From the NCBI RefSeq assembly GCF_013042245.1, contig NZ_JABDQL010000024.1, forward strand, positions 28,332 through 92,331: DNA of 64,000 nucleotides, written 5' to 3'. Positions 25,534-34,334 of the stretch are shown here, piece after piece. The notes beneath the pieces are model-generated. The model made no database searches and was not told the origin of the DNA. It worked only from the letters and a program-made list of their open reading frames with translations. The translations under genes were made by a program, and so were the position numbers. Numbering within the stretch: position 1 is the first letter of the stretch; each line of letters opens with the position of its first letter. This DNA is from Winogradskyella sp. (GTDB taxonomy: Bacteria > Bacteroidota > Bacteroidia > Flavobacteriales > Flavobacteriaceae).

Positions 25534-28500
25534 ATGCAAATGACGCTACTAAAAAAACAATTTCTTGGCATTTGTCTATTGCTAACATCTCTTCTTTTTG
25601 CACAAGAAACAGCTATTTATACAAGTCAGTTTAAAGATTATCAGAAGGCACTGACGCTATATAATAACAAGCAGTATAAAGTAGCTCAGTCTTTATTTGA
25701 CGACATTAAATACGAAACTAATGATGAGGTTTTGAAATCTGATTGCAGTTACTACATCGCCAATTGTGCAGTACGTCTCAATCAAAAAAATGCAGATGAT
25801 TTAATTGAGGATTTTGTTGAAGAATATCCAACAAGTACTAAAAAAAACACTGCATTTTTAGATGTAGCAGAGTATTATTTTGAAAATTCTGATTACGCCT
25901 ACGCTAGGAAATGGTATGGTAAGGTTGATGATATGAGTATTGCACGTGCTGAGTTAGATAAATTCAATTTTAATTATGGATACAGTTTATACAAAACAAG
26001 AAACAAAAATGGAGCAGAAAAGTATTTAAATCGTGTAAAAGATAATAGTGAATATGCCTCTCAAGCTAAATATTATTTAGGATTTATGGCTTATGAAGGT
26101 GATGATTACAACTCTGCAAACGAATATTTTGATGCCGTATCTGATAACCAAAAGTATAAGGAGAAGCTTAATTATTATCAAGCAGATTTAAATTTTAAAC
26201 TCGGAAAGTTTGAAAAAGCTATTAAACTCGCAGAAGCACAATTACCAAAAAGCAATGCCGAAGAAACTTCAGAACTATCGAAGATTATAGGAGAAAGCTA
26301 CTTTAATCTCGAAAAATATGCTGAAGCCTTACCTTACCTTAAAGCTTACAAAGGTAAAGATGGCAAATTGAATAATACAGATTTTTATCAGCTCGGATAT
26401 ACCTATTACAAACAAAACGATTTTGAAAATGCTATTTCAGAATTTAATAAAATAATCGACGGAAATAATTCTGTTGCACAAAATGCGTATTACCATTTAG
26501 GTGAAAGTTATATCAATTTAGATAAAAAGCCTGAGGCGCTCAATGCATTTAGAAATGCATCGCAAATGTCTTTTGATAACAAAATAAAAGAAGATGCTTG
26601 GTTAAACTATGCCAAATTGAGTTACGAGATTGGTAATCCGTACCAATCAGTTCCGCAAGTATTGTCGAGTTATTTAGAAACCTATCCAAAAACACCATAT
26701 AAAGAGGAAATTGAAGATTTATTGATTGACTCTTATATCACATCAAAAAATTATAAAGAAGCGCTACTATTACTTGAAGATAAAAATAGTTTTGAGAATA
26801 AATTAGCCTACCAAAAAGTAGCATTTTATCGCGGAATAGAATTATATAATGAAGACCAATATGCCGAAGCTTTAGAGATGTTTAATAACTCTTTAAAGCA
26901 GCCGAGAGATGAAGAGTTTGTAGCTAGAGCTACATTTTGGAAGGCAGAAACAGATTATAATCTGACCAATTATAACGATGCTTTAATTGGTTTTAAGCAG
27001 TTTAAGCAAGATGCAGCTTCAGATTTAAGTGAGGCCAAAAATCTAGATTATAATTTGGCATATACTTACTTTAAACTCAAAGATTACAAGCAGTCCTTTA
27101 CTTATTTTCAAAATTTTATTTCTAAAAATTCAGATGATAAACTTAGAGCAAACGATGCCTATCTCAGATTAGGTGATGGTTATTTTGTTTCTAGTGATTA
27201 TGCGAATGCGATTTCGGCTTACGAAAAGGCAATTGACATTAATGAGATTGAGTCGGACTATGCTGCTTTTCAGAAAGCAATGAGCCACGGATATATGGGG
27301 AAATCTTCTAAGAAGAATGAAGGATTAGAAAAGTTTATTAGAGGTTTTCTAAAATCAGGATTAAGAGACGATGCTATTTATGAGTTGGCAAATTCTTATA
27401 TAAAAGCCAATGATATTAGTAGAGCAATGAGATTGTATGAGCAGTTAAATAAAGAATATCCTCAGAGTGCATTCATTTCAAAATCTCTATTGCGTCAAGG
27501 TTTAGTACATTATAATGCTGACCAAAACGAAGCGGCTTTGAGTAAATTCAAAAAAGTAGCTAATGACTTTGCAGGTTCTCAAGAAGCTGTGCAAGCAGTA
27601 TCTACAGCACGTTTAATCTATATTGATTTAGGTCGTGTAGATGAATACGCACGTTGGATAAAAACCCTAGATTATCTCGAAGTCACTGATGCAGAATTAG
27701 ACAATACAACCTATCTCGCAGCAGAAAAGCAGTATTTAGATAGCAATACAGATGAAGCTATTAAGCAGTTTAACAAATATCTAAATGCATTTCCAAGTGG
27801 AATTCATGCAGTAAAGTCTCACTTTTATTTGGCACAATTGTATTACAAAAAAGAATTATTTGGTAATGCAAAACCAAATTACGAAGCTGTCGTTAATGCT
27901 GCAAAGAACGAATACACAGAACAAGCTATGGTAAAGCTTTGTGAAATTTATTTGAACGATTCAGACTGGGACAATGCTAAATCTGTGTTATTACGTTTAG
28001 AAAATGAAGCGGATTATCCTCAAAATATAATATATGCCGAGTCTAATTTGATGAATGCCTATTATCAAACTGAGGATTTTAATGAGGCTGAAACTTATGC
28101 TGAAAAAGTATTAGCGAATTTAAATTTAGATAACAAAATCAAAAACGATGTACAACTTATTATTGCGCGATCTGCCTGGAAAACTGGTAATGAAGAAAAG
28201 GCAAAATCTGCTTATACAATTGTAGAAAAATCAGCGAGTGGTAGTGTTGCTGCAGAGGCTTTATATTATAATGCGTATTTCAAAAATAAAGAAGGTATAT
28301 ATGAGGCTTCTAATATTGTAATCCAAAAATTAGCTAAAGATTATAGCAGCTATAAACTCTATTCGGCAAAAGGCTTGGTGGTTATGGCTAAAAATTATGA
28401 TGCACTAGGTGATGCTTTTCAAGCAACTTATATTTTAGAAAGTGTAATTTCTAGCTTTCCAGAATTTGAAGATGTAGTAGCAGAAGCTAAATCCGAATTG

Positions 28501-28560
28501 GAAAGAGTAAAATCAGAAGAAGCAAAAACAAATTCATCAATTAAATCAGGAGATAATTAA
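25534..28560 (+). CDS. Large secreted tetratricopeptide-repeat protein
   Basis: A 1008-residue exported protein (signal peptide ending LLFAQET) made almost entirely of TPR-like helical pairs, with repeated patterns such as YYLGFMAYEGDDYNSANEYF, FYQLGYTYYKQNDFENAI and DAYLRLGDGYFVSSDYANAI. More than fifteen such units can be picked out by eye. Such scaffolds bind other proteins; in the periplasm or outer membrane of Bacteroidetes they often accompany barrel proteins, and an outer-membrane barrel gene follows after 46 bp. Two in-frame ATGs (25534 and 25540) are equally possible starts. The 244-bp upstream gap to ftsE holds no other gene. Confidence 0.85.
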   Translation: MQMTLLKKQFLGICLLLTSLLFAQETAIYTSQFKDYQKALTLYNNKQYKVAQSLFDDIKYETNDEVLKSDCSYYIANCAVRLNQKNADDLIEDFVEEYPTSTKKNTAFLDVAEYYFENSDYAYARKWYGKVDDMSIARAELDKFNFNYGYSLYKTRNKNGAEKYLNRVKDNSEYASQAKYYLGFMAYEGDDYNSANEYFDAVSDNQKYKEKLNYYQADLNFKLGKFEKAIKLAEAQLPKSNAEETSELSKIIGESYFNLEKYAEALPYLKAYKGKDGKLNNTDFYQLGYTYYKQNDFENAISEFNKIIDGNNSVAQNAYYHLGESYINLDKKPEALNAFRNASQMSFDNKIKEDAWLNYAKLSYEIGNPYQSVPQVLSSYLETYPKTPYKEEIEDLLIDSYITSKNYKEALLLLEDKNSFENKLAYQKVAFYRGIELYNEDQYAEALEMFNNSLKQPRDEEFVARATFWKAETDYNLTNYNDALIGFKQFKQDAASDLSEAKNLDYNLAYTYFKLKDYKQSFTYFQNFISKNSDDKLRANDAYLRLGDGYFVSSDYANAISAYEKAIDINEIESDYAAFQKAMSHGYMGKSSKKNEGLEKFIRGFLKSGLRDDAIYELANSYIKANDISRAMRLYEQLNKEYPQSAFISKSLLRQGLVHYNADQNEAALSKFKKVANDFAGSQEAVQAVSTARLIYIDLGRVDEYARWIKTLDYLEVTDAELDNTTYLAAEKQYLDSNTDEAIKQFNKYLNAFPSGIHAVKSHFYLAQLYYKKELFGNAKPNYEAVVNAAKNEYTEQAMVKLCEIYLNDSDWDNAKSVLLRLENEADYPQNIIYAESNLMNAYYQTEDFNEAETYAEKVLANLNLDNKIKNDVQLIIARSAWKTGNEEKAKSAYTIVEKSASGSVAAEALYYNAYFKNKEGIYEASNIVIQKLAKDYSSYKLYSAKGLVVMAKNYDALGDAFQATYILESVISSFPEFEDVVAEAKSELERVKSEEAKTNSSIKSGDN

Positions 28561-28606
28561 GCTCAAAAGAATTGAATTAATTATCATTTTAATCAAAACT
28601 AAATTC

Positions 28607-30331
28607 ATGAATATCAAATATAAAATAGCAGTTTTACTAATCACATTTGTTTCATTTTCTTTTGCGCAGGTAGGCACAAAAGATACTATCGATGACCAAA
28701 CTGTTAATGTTATAAAGCCATATACACCTACAATTTCTGATGCTTTTAAGATAAAAGAGAGGCCGTCTTTGAAAGATGGTAATACCATCAATCAAAAAGA
28801 GGTTAAGTATAATATTTTTTCAATTCCAGTAGCATCTACATTTACGCCCGCTAAAGGAAAAGCGGCTACTTTAGATAAAGCAAAACCTGTAAAGTTATAT
28901 GATAATTATGCCTCATTAGGATTTGGAAGTTATACAACCATTATAGGAGAAGTTTACTTAAATCACGAGCTAAACTTTGGTGAGAATGTAGGTGGTTATT
29001 TTAGTCATCATTCCTCTCAAGGCGGCATAGAAGGTTTACTTTTAGATGATAATTTTTCAAAAACAGGATTAAATGTTAATTACTCTCAGAAGCTCAATGA
29101 CTTTTCATGGAAAATAGACTTAGGTGCTGATGTCATGGCATATAATTGGTATGGCTTACCACAAGAGTTTTTTGGGCAAACAGAAGCCAATACAATAGAC
29201 TCACAAATAAGGTATAATAGTTTTTACGTTGGTGGTAAAATGGGTTTCGATAACTCTTTTATTAAAGACGGAAGTGTACGGTTTAGAAGGTTTGGAGATA
29301 ATAGAGATTCTGGAGAAAATCGTTTTGTAGCAAAGACATCTTTTGATGTACCGATTAGTGATCAAGTTATAGAAACAGAATTCAGAGTAGATTATCTTGG
29401 AGGAAGTTTCGATAGAAACTACAACACAACTACAGGTTTAGATTATGGGAATATTAATATTAGTTTGGCACCGTGTTATCAATTAAAACAAGATGATTTA
29501 ACAGTTAATTTAGGAGTGCAATTAACGTACTTAAATGATACAGAGTTCAATGAAAATAAACTTTTAATTTACCCAAATATAGAGGCAAGCTATCGTTTGG
29601 TTAGTGATATTTTAATCGGTTATGCCGGGATTACAGGAGACTTAATACAGAATTCTTATCACGGTTTTGTAGAGGTAAATCCATTTGTGTCACCAACGTT
29701 ATTGGTAACACCAACAGATCAACAGTATCATGGGTTTATAGGGTTAAAAGGGAAGATGTCTAATAATGTAAGTTATAATATCAAAGGAAATTATTTTGCT
29801 GAAGAAAACAAGGCTTTATTTAGAGCAAATAATGCGCAAACCTTTGCTGTAGAAGATTATCAGTTAGGCAACTCTTTTGGAGTTGTTTATGATAATGTGA
29901 AAACGTTTTCCGTAGGTGGCGAATTAAATATTGATGTTAATAGAAATTTTAAGCTAGCTATTAAAGGTGAGTATTTTAACTACAACACAGATGTAGAGTC
30001 TGAAGCTTGGAATTTGCCTAACGTACAAGGTTCTTTGTTTTTAGATTATCAAATATCTAGACAATGGTTTATGGGCGGAAGTCTATTCTTTACAGGAGAA
30101 CGTAAAGATCAGTCTCTACTTCTTGGTACACTAATACCATCTAATCCGACCACAGTAACTTTAGATAGTTTCTTTGATGCTAATGCTCATTTAGGCTATA
30201 ATGTTACGGACTACCTATCGGTTTGTGCAAAAGTGAATAATATTGCAAATCAAGATTACCAACGCTGGCAAAATTTCCCAGTTCAAGGTATTCAGTTTTT
30301 GGTTGGCGCGACCTATCAGTTTGATTTTTAA
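28607..30331 (+). CDS. Outer-membrane beta-barrel protein (TonB-receptor-like barrel without plug)
   Basis: A 574-residue secreted protein with signal peptide ending SFSFAQ and then the conserved block VNVIKPYTPTISDAFKIKE, which recurs in Bacteroidetes barrels encoded beside TPR proteins. The body is rich in alternating aromatic strands (YASLGFGSYTTIIGEVYLNH, SYHGFVEVNPF) and ends with NFPVQGIQFLVGATYQFDF, a typical C-terminal barrel strand. There is no recognisable plug domain, and the length is short for a TonB-dependent receptor, so active transport is doubtful. Likely partner of the preceding TPR protein. Confidence 0.8.
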   Translation: MNIKYKIAVLLITFVSFSFAQVGTKDTIDDQTVNVIKPYTPTISDAFKIKERPSLKDGNTINQKEVKYNIFSIPVASTFTPAKGKAATLDKAKPVKLYDNYASLGFGSYTTIIGEVYLNHELNFGENVGGYFSHHSSQGGIEGLLLDDNFSKTGLNVNYSQKLNDFSWKIDLGADVMAYNWYGLPQEFFGQTEANTIDSQIRYNSFYVGGKMGFDNSFIKDGSVRFRRFGDNRDSGENRFVAKTSFDVPISDQVIETEFRVDYLGGSFDRNYNTTTGLDYGNINISLAPCYQLKQDDLTVNLGVQLTYLNDTEFNENKLLIYPNIEASYRLVSDILIGYAGITGDLIQNSYHGFVEVNPFVSPTLLVTPTDQQYHGFIGLKGKMSNNVSYNIKGNYFAEENKALFRANNAQTFAVEDYQLGNSFGVVYDNVKTFSVGGELNIDVNRNFKLAIKGEYFNYNTDVESEAWNLPNVQGSLFLDYQISRQWFMGGSLFFTGERKDQSLLLGTLIPSNPTTVTLDSFFDANAHLGYNVTDYLSVCAKVNNIANQDYQRWQNFPVQGIQFLVGATYQFDF

Positions 30332-30342
30332 AAATTAAGACT

Positions 30343-30801
30343 ATGAGAACTCTTTTTACTTTATTCGTATTCTGTTGCAATGTTACTTTTGCTAACGCAC
30401 AGAAAACAAATCCAAATTACGATGCAGAACTTGCAAAAAAAGTAGGTGCCGACGATTACGGAATGAAATCTTACATTTTTGTAATTCTTAAAACAGGAAC
30501 TAATACATCTACTGACAAAGCTAAAGTAGATAAGGCTTTTTCAGGACACATGTCTAATATGAACACCATGGTTGAGGCTGGTAAATTAGTCGTTGCTGGA
30601 CCTATTGGAAAGAATGATAAAAATTACAGAGGTATTTTTATTTTAAATGAAAGTGATATTGAAAAAGCCAAGACACTATTGGCAACTGACCCAGCAATAA
30701 AAGCTAAGTTTTTAGACTACGATTTATTTCCATGGTATGGTTCTGCAGCACTATCAGAATATCTTGAAGCTTCAGATAAAGTTTGGAAAGTTGGGTTTTG
30801 A
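30343..30801 (+). CDS. Secreted YciI-like protein
   Basis: A 152-residue protein with an export signal (MRTLFTLFVFCCNVTFANAQ) followed by a YciI-like alpha+beta domain. The family pattern is visible in GHMSNMNTMVEAGKLVVAGP and YRGIFILNESDIEKAKTLLATDP, including the histidine and aspartate that cluster in YciI dimers. Most YciI proteins are cytosolic; exported versions are frequent in flavobacteria but uncharacterised. It follows the barrel gene by 11 bp and probably shares its transcript. Confidence 0.8.
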   Translation: MRTLFTLFVFCCNVTFANAQKTNPNYDAELAKKVGADDYGMKSYIFVILKTGTNTSTDKAKVDKAFSGHMSNMNTMVEAGKLVVAGPIGKNDKNYRGIFILNESDIEKAKTLLATDPAIKAKFLDYDLFPWYGSAALSEYLEASDKVWKVGF

Positions 30802-30819
30802 AATAGAAAAAATAAATAC

Positions 30820-31518
30820 CTAAAAGCCAATTCTAGCTAGATAGTCATAATGGTTACCATCAATAATCTTCTCGCATTGTAAACCAACAGTTTTACAAGC
30901 TAGTTTTAATGTTTCAAAATCAAGGTAAAGCCATTTTATTGGGTTTTCATTTTCACCTTTATAGCTGAGATAATAATCCAATTCGCCATAATAGCCACTA
31001 TTTATATCCATCCAAGTGCCACCATCTTCATCTATATACATATATTTAATGTCTGAGGAGTCAATGATGATTTGTCCATCAGGATTTAAAATCGATTTTA
31101 AGTGCTTTAGATAATAAGAAACTTGAATCATTTCTTGAAAAATTCCAGTGCCATTCATTAGTAGAAGAATAGTATTAAAAGTTTCAGTTTCTTCTAAAAG
31201 TGGTTTTAATTCTGCATGTATAACACCTCTTTTTTTTGCAACTTTAATTGCGCCTTTGGAGCTGTCAATAGCTTTGACATTAAAGCCCTTGTCTTGAAGA
31301 TATAAACTGTGACTTCCTGCGCCACAACCAACATCTAAAACTTTACCTTTACAAAGCTGTAATGCCTCTTGTTCTAGCTTTGGCATTTCAGAATACACTC
31401 TAAACAGGTAGGGCAGTGGTAAAACATCATCATCTGAAATATTTGTAGATGTTATAATATCTTCAGAATAATTTCCGTTGAAATAATCTACTAAGGCATT
31501 GCCAAAAAGGTCTTTCAT
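30820..31518 (-). CDS. Class I SAM-dependent methyltransferase
   Basis: A 232-residue cytosolic methyltransferase with glycine-rich motif I VLDVGCGAGSHSLYLQ (around residue 60), the acidic motif II VKAIDSSKGAIKVAKKRG and a motif IV-like ILLLMNGTGIFQE. The C-terminal half has LDYYLSYKGENENPIKWLYLDFETLK, which contacts an unknown acceptor. The acceptor cannot be inferred. It is divergent from the YkgJ-type gene with a 53-bp spacer, and convergent with the YciI-like gene. Confidence 0.88.
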   Translation of the reverse strand: MKDLFGNALVDYFNGNYSEDIITSTNISDDDVLPLPYLFRVYSEMPKLEQEALQLCKGKVLDVGCGAGSHSLYLQDKGFNVKAIDSSKGAIKVAKKRGVIHAELKPLLEETETFNTILLLMNGTGIFQEMIQVSYYLKHLKSILNPDGQIIIDSSDIKYMYIDEDGGTWMDINSGYYGELDYYLSYKGENENPIKWLYLDFETLKLACKTVGLQCEKIIDGNHYDYLARIGF

Positions 31519-31571
31519 AAACGTTCTATAATGTATTTGATTCAGCTTTCTTTAATTTGTAATTTAGCATT

Positions 31572-32066
31572 ATGCAAGACCAAATCGATAAACTTCCAAA
31601 ATTAGCCAAAGATAAGCATAAGGAAAACAAAATGTTTTTTACTAAGCTAAAGAAGAAGCCTCCCAAAAAGTTGGATTATATGATGCAAGAGTTTCACGAG
31701 GAAGAATTTCAACGTACAGATTGTCTAGAATGCGCTAATTGTTGCAAAACAACGGGTCCGCTTTTTACAGATAAAGATATTGTGAGAATTGCTAAACACT
31801 TTAAACTAAAACCACATCAATTTACGGAACAATTTTTGAAGCTAGATGAGGAAAATGATTATGTACTTCAGTTAGTTCCATGTGCGTTTTTAGGAGCAGA
31901 TAACTATTGTTCTATTTATGAAGTGCGTCCTAAGGCATGCCGAGAGTTTCCGCATACAGATAGAAAGAAGTTTCAGCAAATTTCTAATCTAACACTAGAA
32001 AACGTAGCTATTTGTCCTGCAGCTTACAATATTGTTGAAGCCATGAAGCAACAGATAAAATTATAA
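31572..32066 (+). CDS. YkgJ family cysteine-cluster protein
   Basis: A 164-residue protein with the metal-chelating cysteine set of the YkgJ/UPF0153 family: CLECANCCKTTGPLFT, then PCAFLGADNYCSIYEVRPKA and CREFPH. The arrangement (CxxC-x2-CC ... C ... C ... C) is thought to bind zinc or iron. The N-terminus is unusually basic (KLAKDKHKENKMFFTKLKKK). The stop is 2 bp before the next gene, a secreted protein. Specific function unknown. Confidence 0.87.
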   Translation: MQDQIDKLPKLAKDKHKENKMFFTKLKKKPPKKLDYMMQEFHEEEFQRTDCLECANCCKTTGPLFTDKDIVRIAKHFKLKPHQFTEQFLKLDEENDYVLQLVPCAFLGADNYCSIYEVRPKACREFPHTDRKKFQQISNLTLENVAICPAAYNIVEAMKQQIKL

Positions 32067-32068
32067 CT

Positions 32069-32968
32069 ATGAAGAGATTCTTTTTTACAATTCTTATTGG
32101 TTTTACATTGTCTCTGCCATCACAAAATTGGATGGAGTCTATGAAGATAGCAACACGATTAGCTAGAGCAGAAAATAAGTTGGTTCTTATGGTTTGGCAA
32201 GAAGCCACTGAGTATCCTTTACCCATAGTGATTAAGGATAAAGCAACGGGCAAGGATGTTTTTTTGAGAAATCTTTTTGGCTCTCCAGAATTAACCCAAC
32301 TACTTTGGACCTATTTTGTACCTGTAAAAGTAGATGAAATTTTTTATGAGGATATGTTACAGGAGATAGAAGGGAAGCGAAGTCGGAGTTATATAGATGA
32401 TTTTAGTGACGATTCCTTAAAAATTATGGATGCCAATGGAAATATTATTGGGACTTCTGGGGCTCTCGTAGATTTGTTAAATCTTTCAAATTTTATAACA
32501 AAGTATAATCTTAATACATCTTACTTAAAGCAAGAATTAGTCAATTATTTTTATAATAAAGATTTTTATTCTGCATTTTATTTGGGGGCAAAATACCTAG
32601 ACTACAGCATTTTTGTCAATAAGTCTGTAAGGTCTGAAATACTGAAATTATCAGAAATCTATTTTAATGAAGCAGAAGAGTTTATTTTAAATGATGAGGA
32701 CCTGAAAGACAAACCGGCTTTGAATCAACGTGTTTTATTAACTAAGTTGAAAAAAGATTTAATAAAAAACAGACCAAAAAAGGTACTGAGACAGCTTAGA
32801 AAGATAGATGATGAAGATTTGAAGGAAACCAATCAATCATTAAAAGCATTTTTGTCTTACACAGCCTATAAATTATTAGGGGAAACAGAAAAATTTGCTG
32901 CTTTAGAAAAAGATATTTCTTTATTAAATTTGAAACTTGCCCAGCAAATAGTAAATATCAAGAGATGA
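32069..32968 (+). CDS. Secreted thioredoxin-fold-like protein of unknown function
   Basis: A 299-residue exported protein (signal ending LSLPSQ). Residues about 20-150 look like a thioredoxin-like or DUF255-like domain (ENKLVLMVWQEATEYP, LLWTYFVPVKVDEIF, LKIMDANGNIIGTSGALVDL), but there is no CxxC, so it should not be a thiol oxidoreductase. The C-terminal half is helical and charged (LLTKLKKDLIKNRPKKVLRQ). The stop overlaps the next gene by four bases (ATGA). I do not recognise a named family. Confidence 0.6.
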   Translation: MKRFFFTILIGFTLSLPSQNWMESMKIATRLARAENKLVLMVWQEATEYPLPIVIKDKATGKDVFLRNLFGSPELTQLLWTYFVPVKVDEIFYEDMLQEIEGKRSRSYIDDFSDDSLKIMDANGNIIGTSGALVDLLNLSNFITKYNLNTSYLKQELVNYFYNKDFYSAFYLGAKYLDYSIFVNKSVRSEILKLSEIYFNEAEEFILNDEDLKDKPALNQRVLLTKLKKDLIKNRPKKVLRQLRKIDDEDLKETNQSLKAFLSYTAYKLLGETEKFAALEKDISLLNLKLAQQIVNIKR

Positions 32969-33807
32969 TTATGGAGACACTTTACAATTATTTTGAAACG
33001 ATACCTTCTTCGCATAGAAGTATACTATTAGTGTCAGGTATTATTTTGTTTTGGTTACTAGAAGGAGCAGTGCCGTTATTTAAATTCAACTATAAAAAAT
33101 GGCGACATGCGGTACCAAATTTCTTTTTTACACTAACCACTATTATTATAAATTTCGGATTAGCCTTTATACTGCTTTGGTCAGCAGATTGGGTAAAAGC
33201 AAGTAATTTTGGTATTATAAATTGGTTGCCAGAAATACCGCTTTGGAGTTATATTCTTATAGGTGTATTATTATTAGACTTCTTTGGGGCTTATCTCGCC
33301 CATTTTGTTGAGCATAAAATAAAACCATTATGGATGGTGCATTTGGTGCACCATACAGACCACAAAGTAGATACAACGACAGCCAATCGTCATCATCCTA
33401 TAGAAAGCCTGATTAGATTTTCGTTTACACTCTTAGGGATTTTTGTTGTTGGTACGCCAATAGCTATCGTTATGCTTTATCAAGCCATATCACTAATTTT
33501 TACTCAGTTTACACATGCCAATATAAAATTGCCAAAAGTTATAGATAAAGCCATTAGTTACGTTCTTATTTCACCCGATATGCATAAGATTCATCATCAT
33601 TATAGATTACCTTATACAGATTCTAATTATGGGAATATATTTTCGATTTGGGATAGAATCTTTGGAACATATATGTATATGGAGCGCGAAAAATTAGTCT
33701 ATGGTGTTGATGTCTTTCCTGATGAGCTTAAGAATAGTCGTATACCAGAATTATTAAAACAGCCCTTTCAACCTTACGAGAAGCCTACACTTTCTGCCGA
33801 TAAGTAA
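32965..33807 (+). CDS. Sterol desaturase / fatty acid hydroxylase family membrane protein
   Basis: A 280-residue integral membrane di-iron enzyme of the fatty acid hydroxylase superfamily. The histidine clusters are present: AHFVEHKIKPLWMVHLVHHT, DTTTANRHHPIE and DMHKIHHHYRLPYTDSNYGN, with four to five membrane helices around them. These enzymes use O2 to hydroxylate or desaturate lipid substrates; in Bacteroidetes the substrate may be a fatty acid, carotenoid or isoprenoid, not a sterol. The gene overlaps its upstream neighbour by four bases. The first in-frame ATG is followed by a second (METLYNYF), which may be the true start. Confidence 0.87.
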   Translation: MIMETLYNYFETIPSSHRSILLVSGIILFWLLEGAVPLFKFNYKKWRHAVPNFFFTLTTIIINFGLAFILLWSADWVKASNFGIINWLPEIPLWSYILIGVLLLDFFGAYLAHFVEHKIKPLWMVHLVHHTDHKVDTTTANRHHPIESLIRFSFTLLGIFVVGTPIAIVMLYQAISLIFTQFTHANIKLPKVIDKAISYVLISPDMHKIHHHYRLPYTDSNYGNIFSIWDRIFGTYMYMEREKLVYGVDVFPDELKNSRIPELLKQPFQPYEKPTLSADK

Positions 33808-33992
33808 GTAAAATTATTTTTTAGATTAATACTCATTATAAAGTACTGATATTCAAATTCTTAAATTTTAAAGCTGATATAAACTATTGTTAAACTAAAA
33901 TTGAGACCATCTATAATCTCTTAAAACTCGTAGATTGAGCATGATTAATTAATTTCTGTTAAGATAAACTTTCGGTTTAACTTAGTAGAGAT

Positions 33993-34235
33993 ATGAAAAT
34001 ATTCCCCACCTAATAACAGCAATCCTAATTGCCGGCTTTGTTAATACTTCGTTTTCTCAAAACGGATTTGCGACGATACGCAAAACAAAAAATTGTTGCC
34101 TCAGGATTATATCATGATTTAAATAAAACTAAGGACACACTTATTCTTAGGAGTAATAAAAAAATAAACTATTTATATACTGCTAATAATTCTGAAGACA
34201 AAGAAGTTAACGTTAGAGTAGATCGTAATTCTTAA
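33993..34235 (+). pseudogene. Remnant of a small secreted-protein gene
   Basis: The 527-bp gap 33808-34334 has no intact gene. From the ATG at 33993 a leader can be read only by shifting frame within the run of C residues: MKIF then HLITAILIAGFVNTSFSQN, a good signal peptide. A second shift leads into the frame used by the track ORF at 34029, with QKIVASGLYHDLNKTKDTL and a stop at 34235. The two shifts and abrupt end suggest a decayed gene. No named family was recognised; the rest of the gap shows nothing. Confidence 0.4.
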
Positions 34236-34334
34236 AAACTACCTCTTAATAGATTAAAAAAAAGGCGTAACGTCATGGTAGCTATATTGTTTTTGTTGTT
34301 GAGGTTTTAAGAATATCCTACTAGCGGTAAGTAC

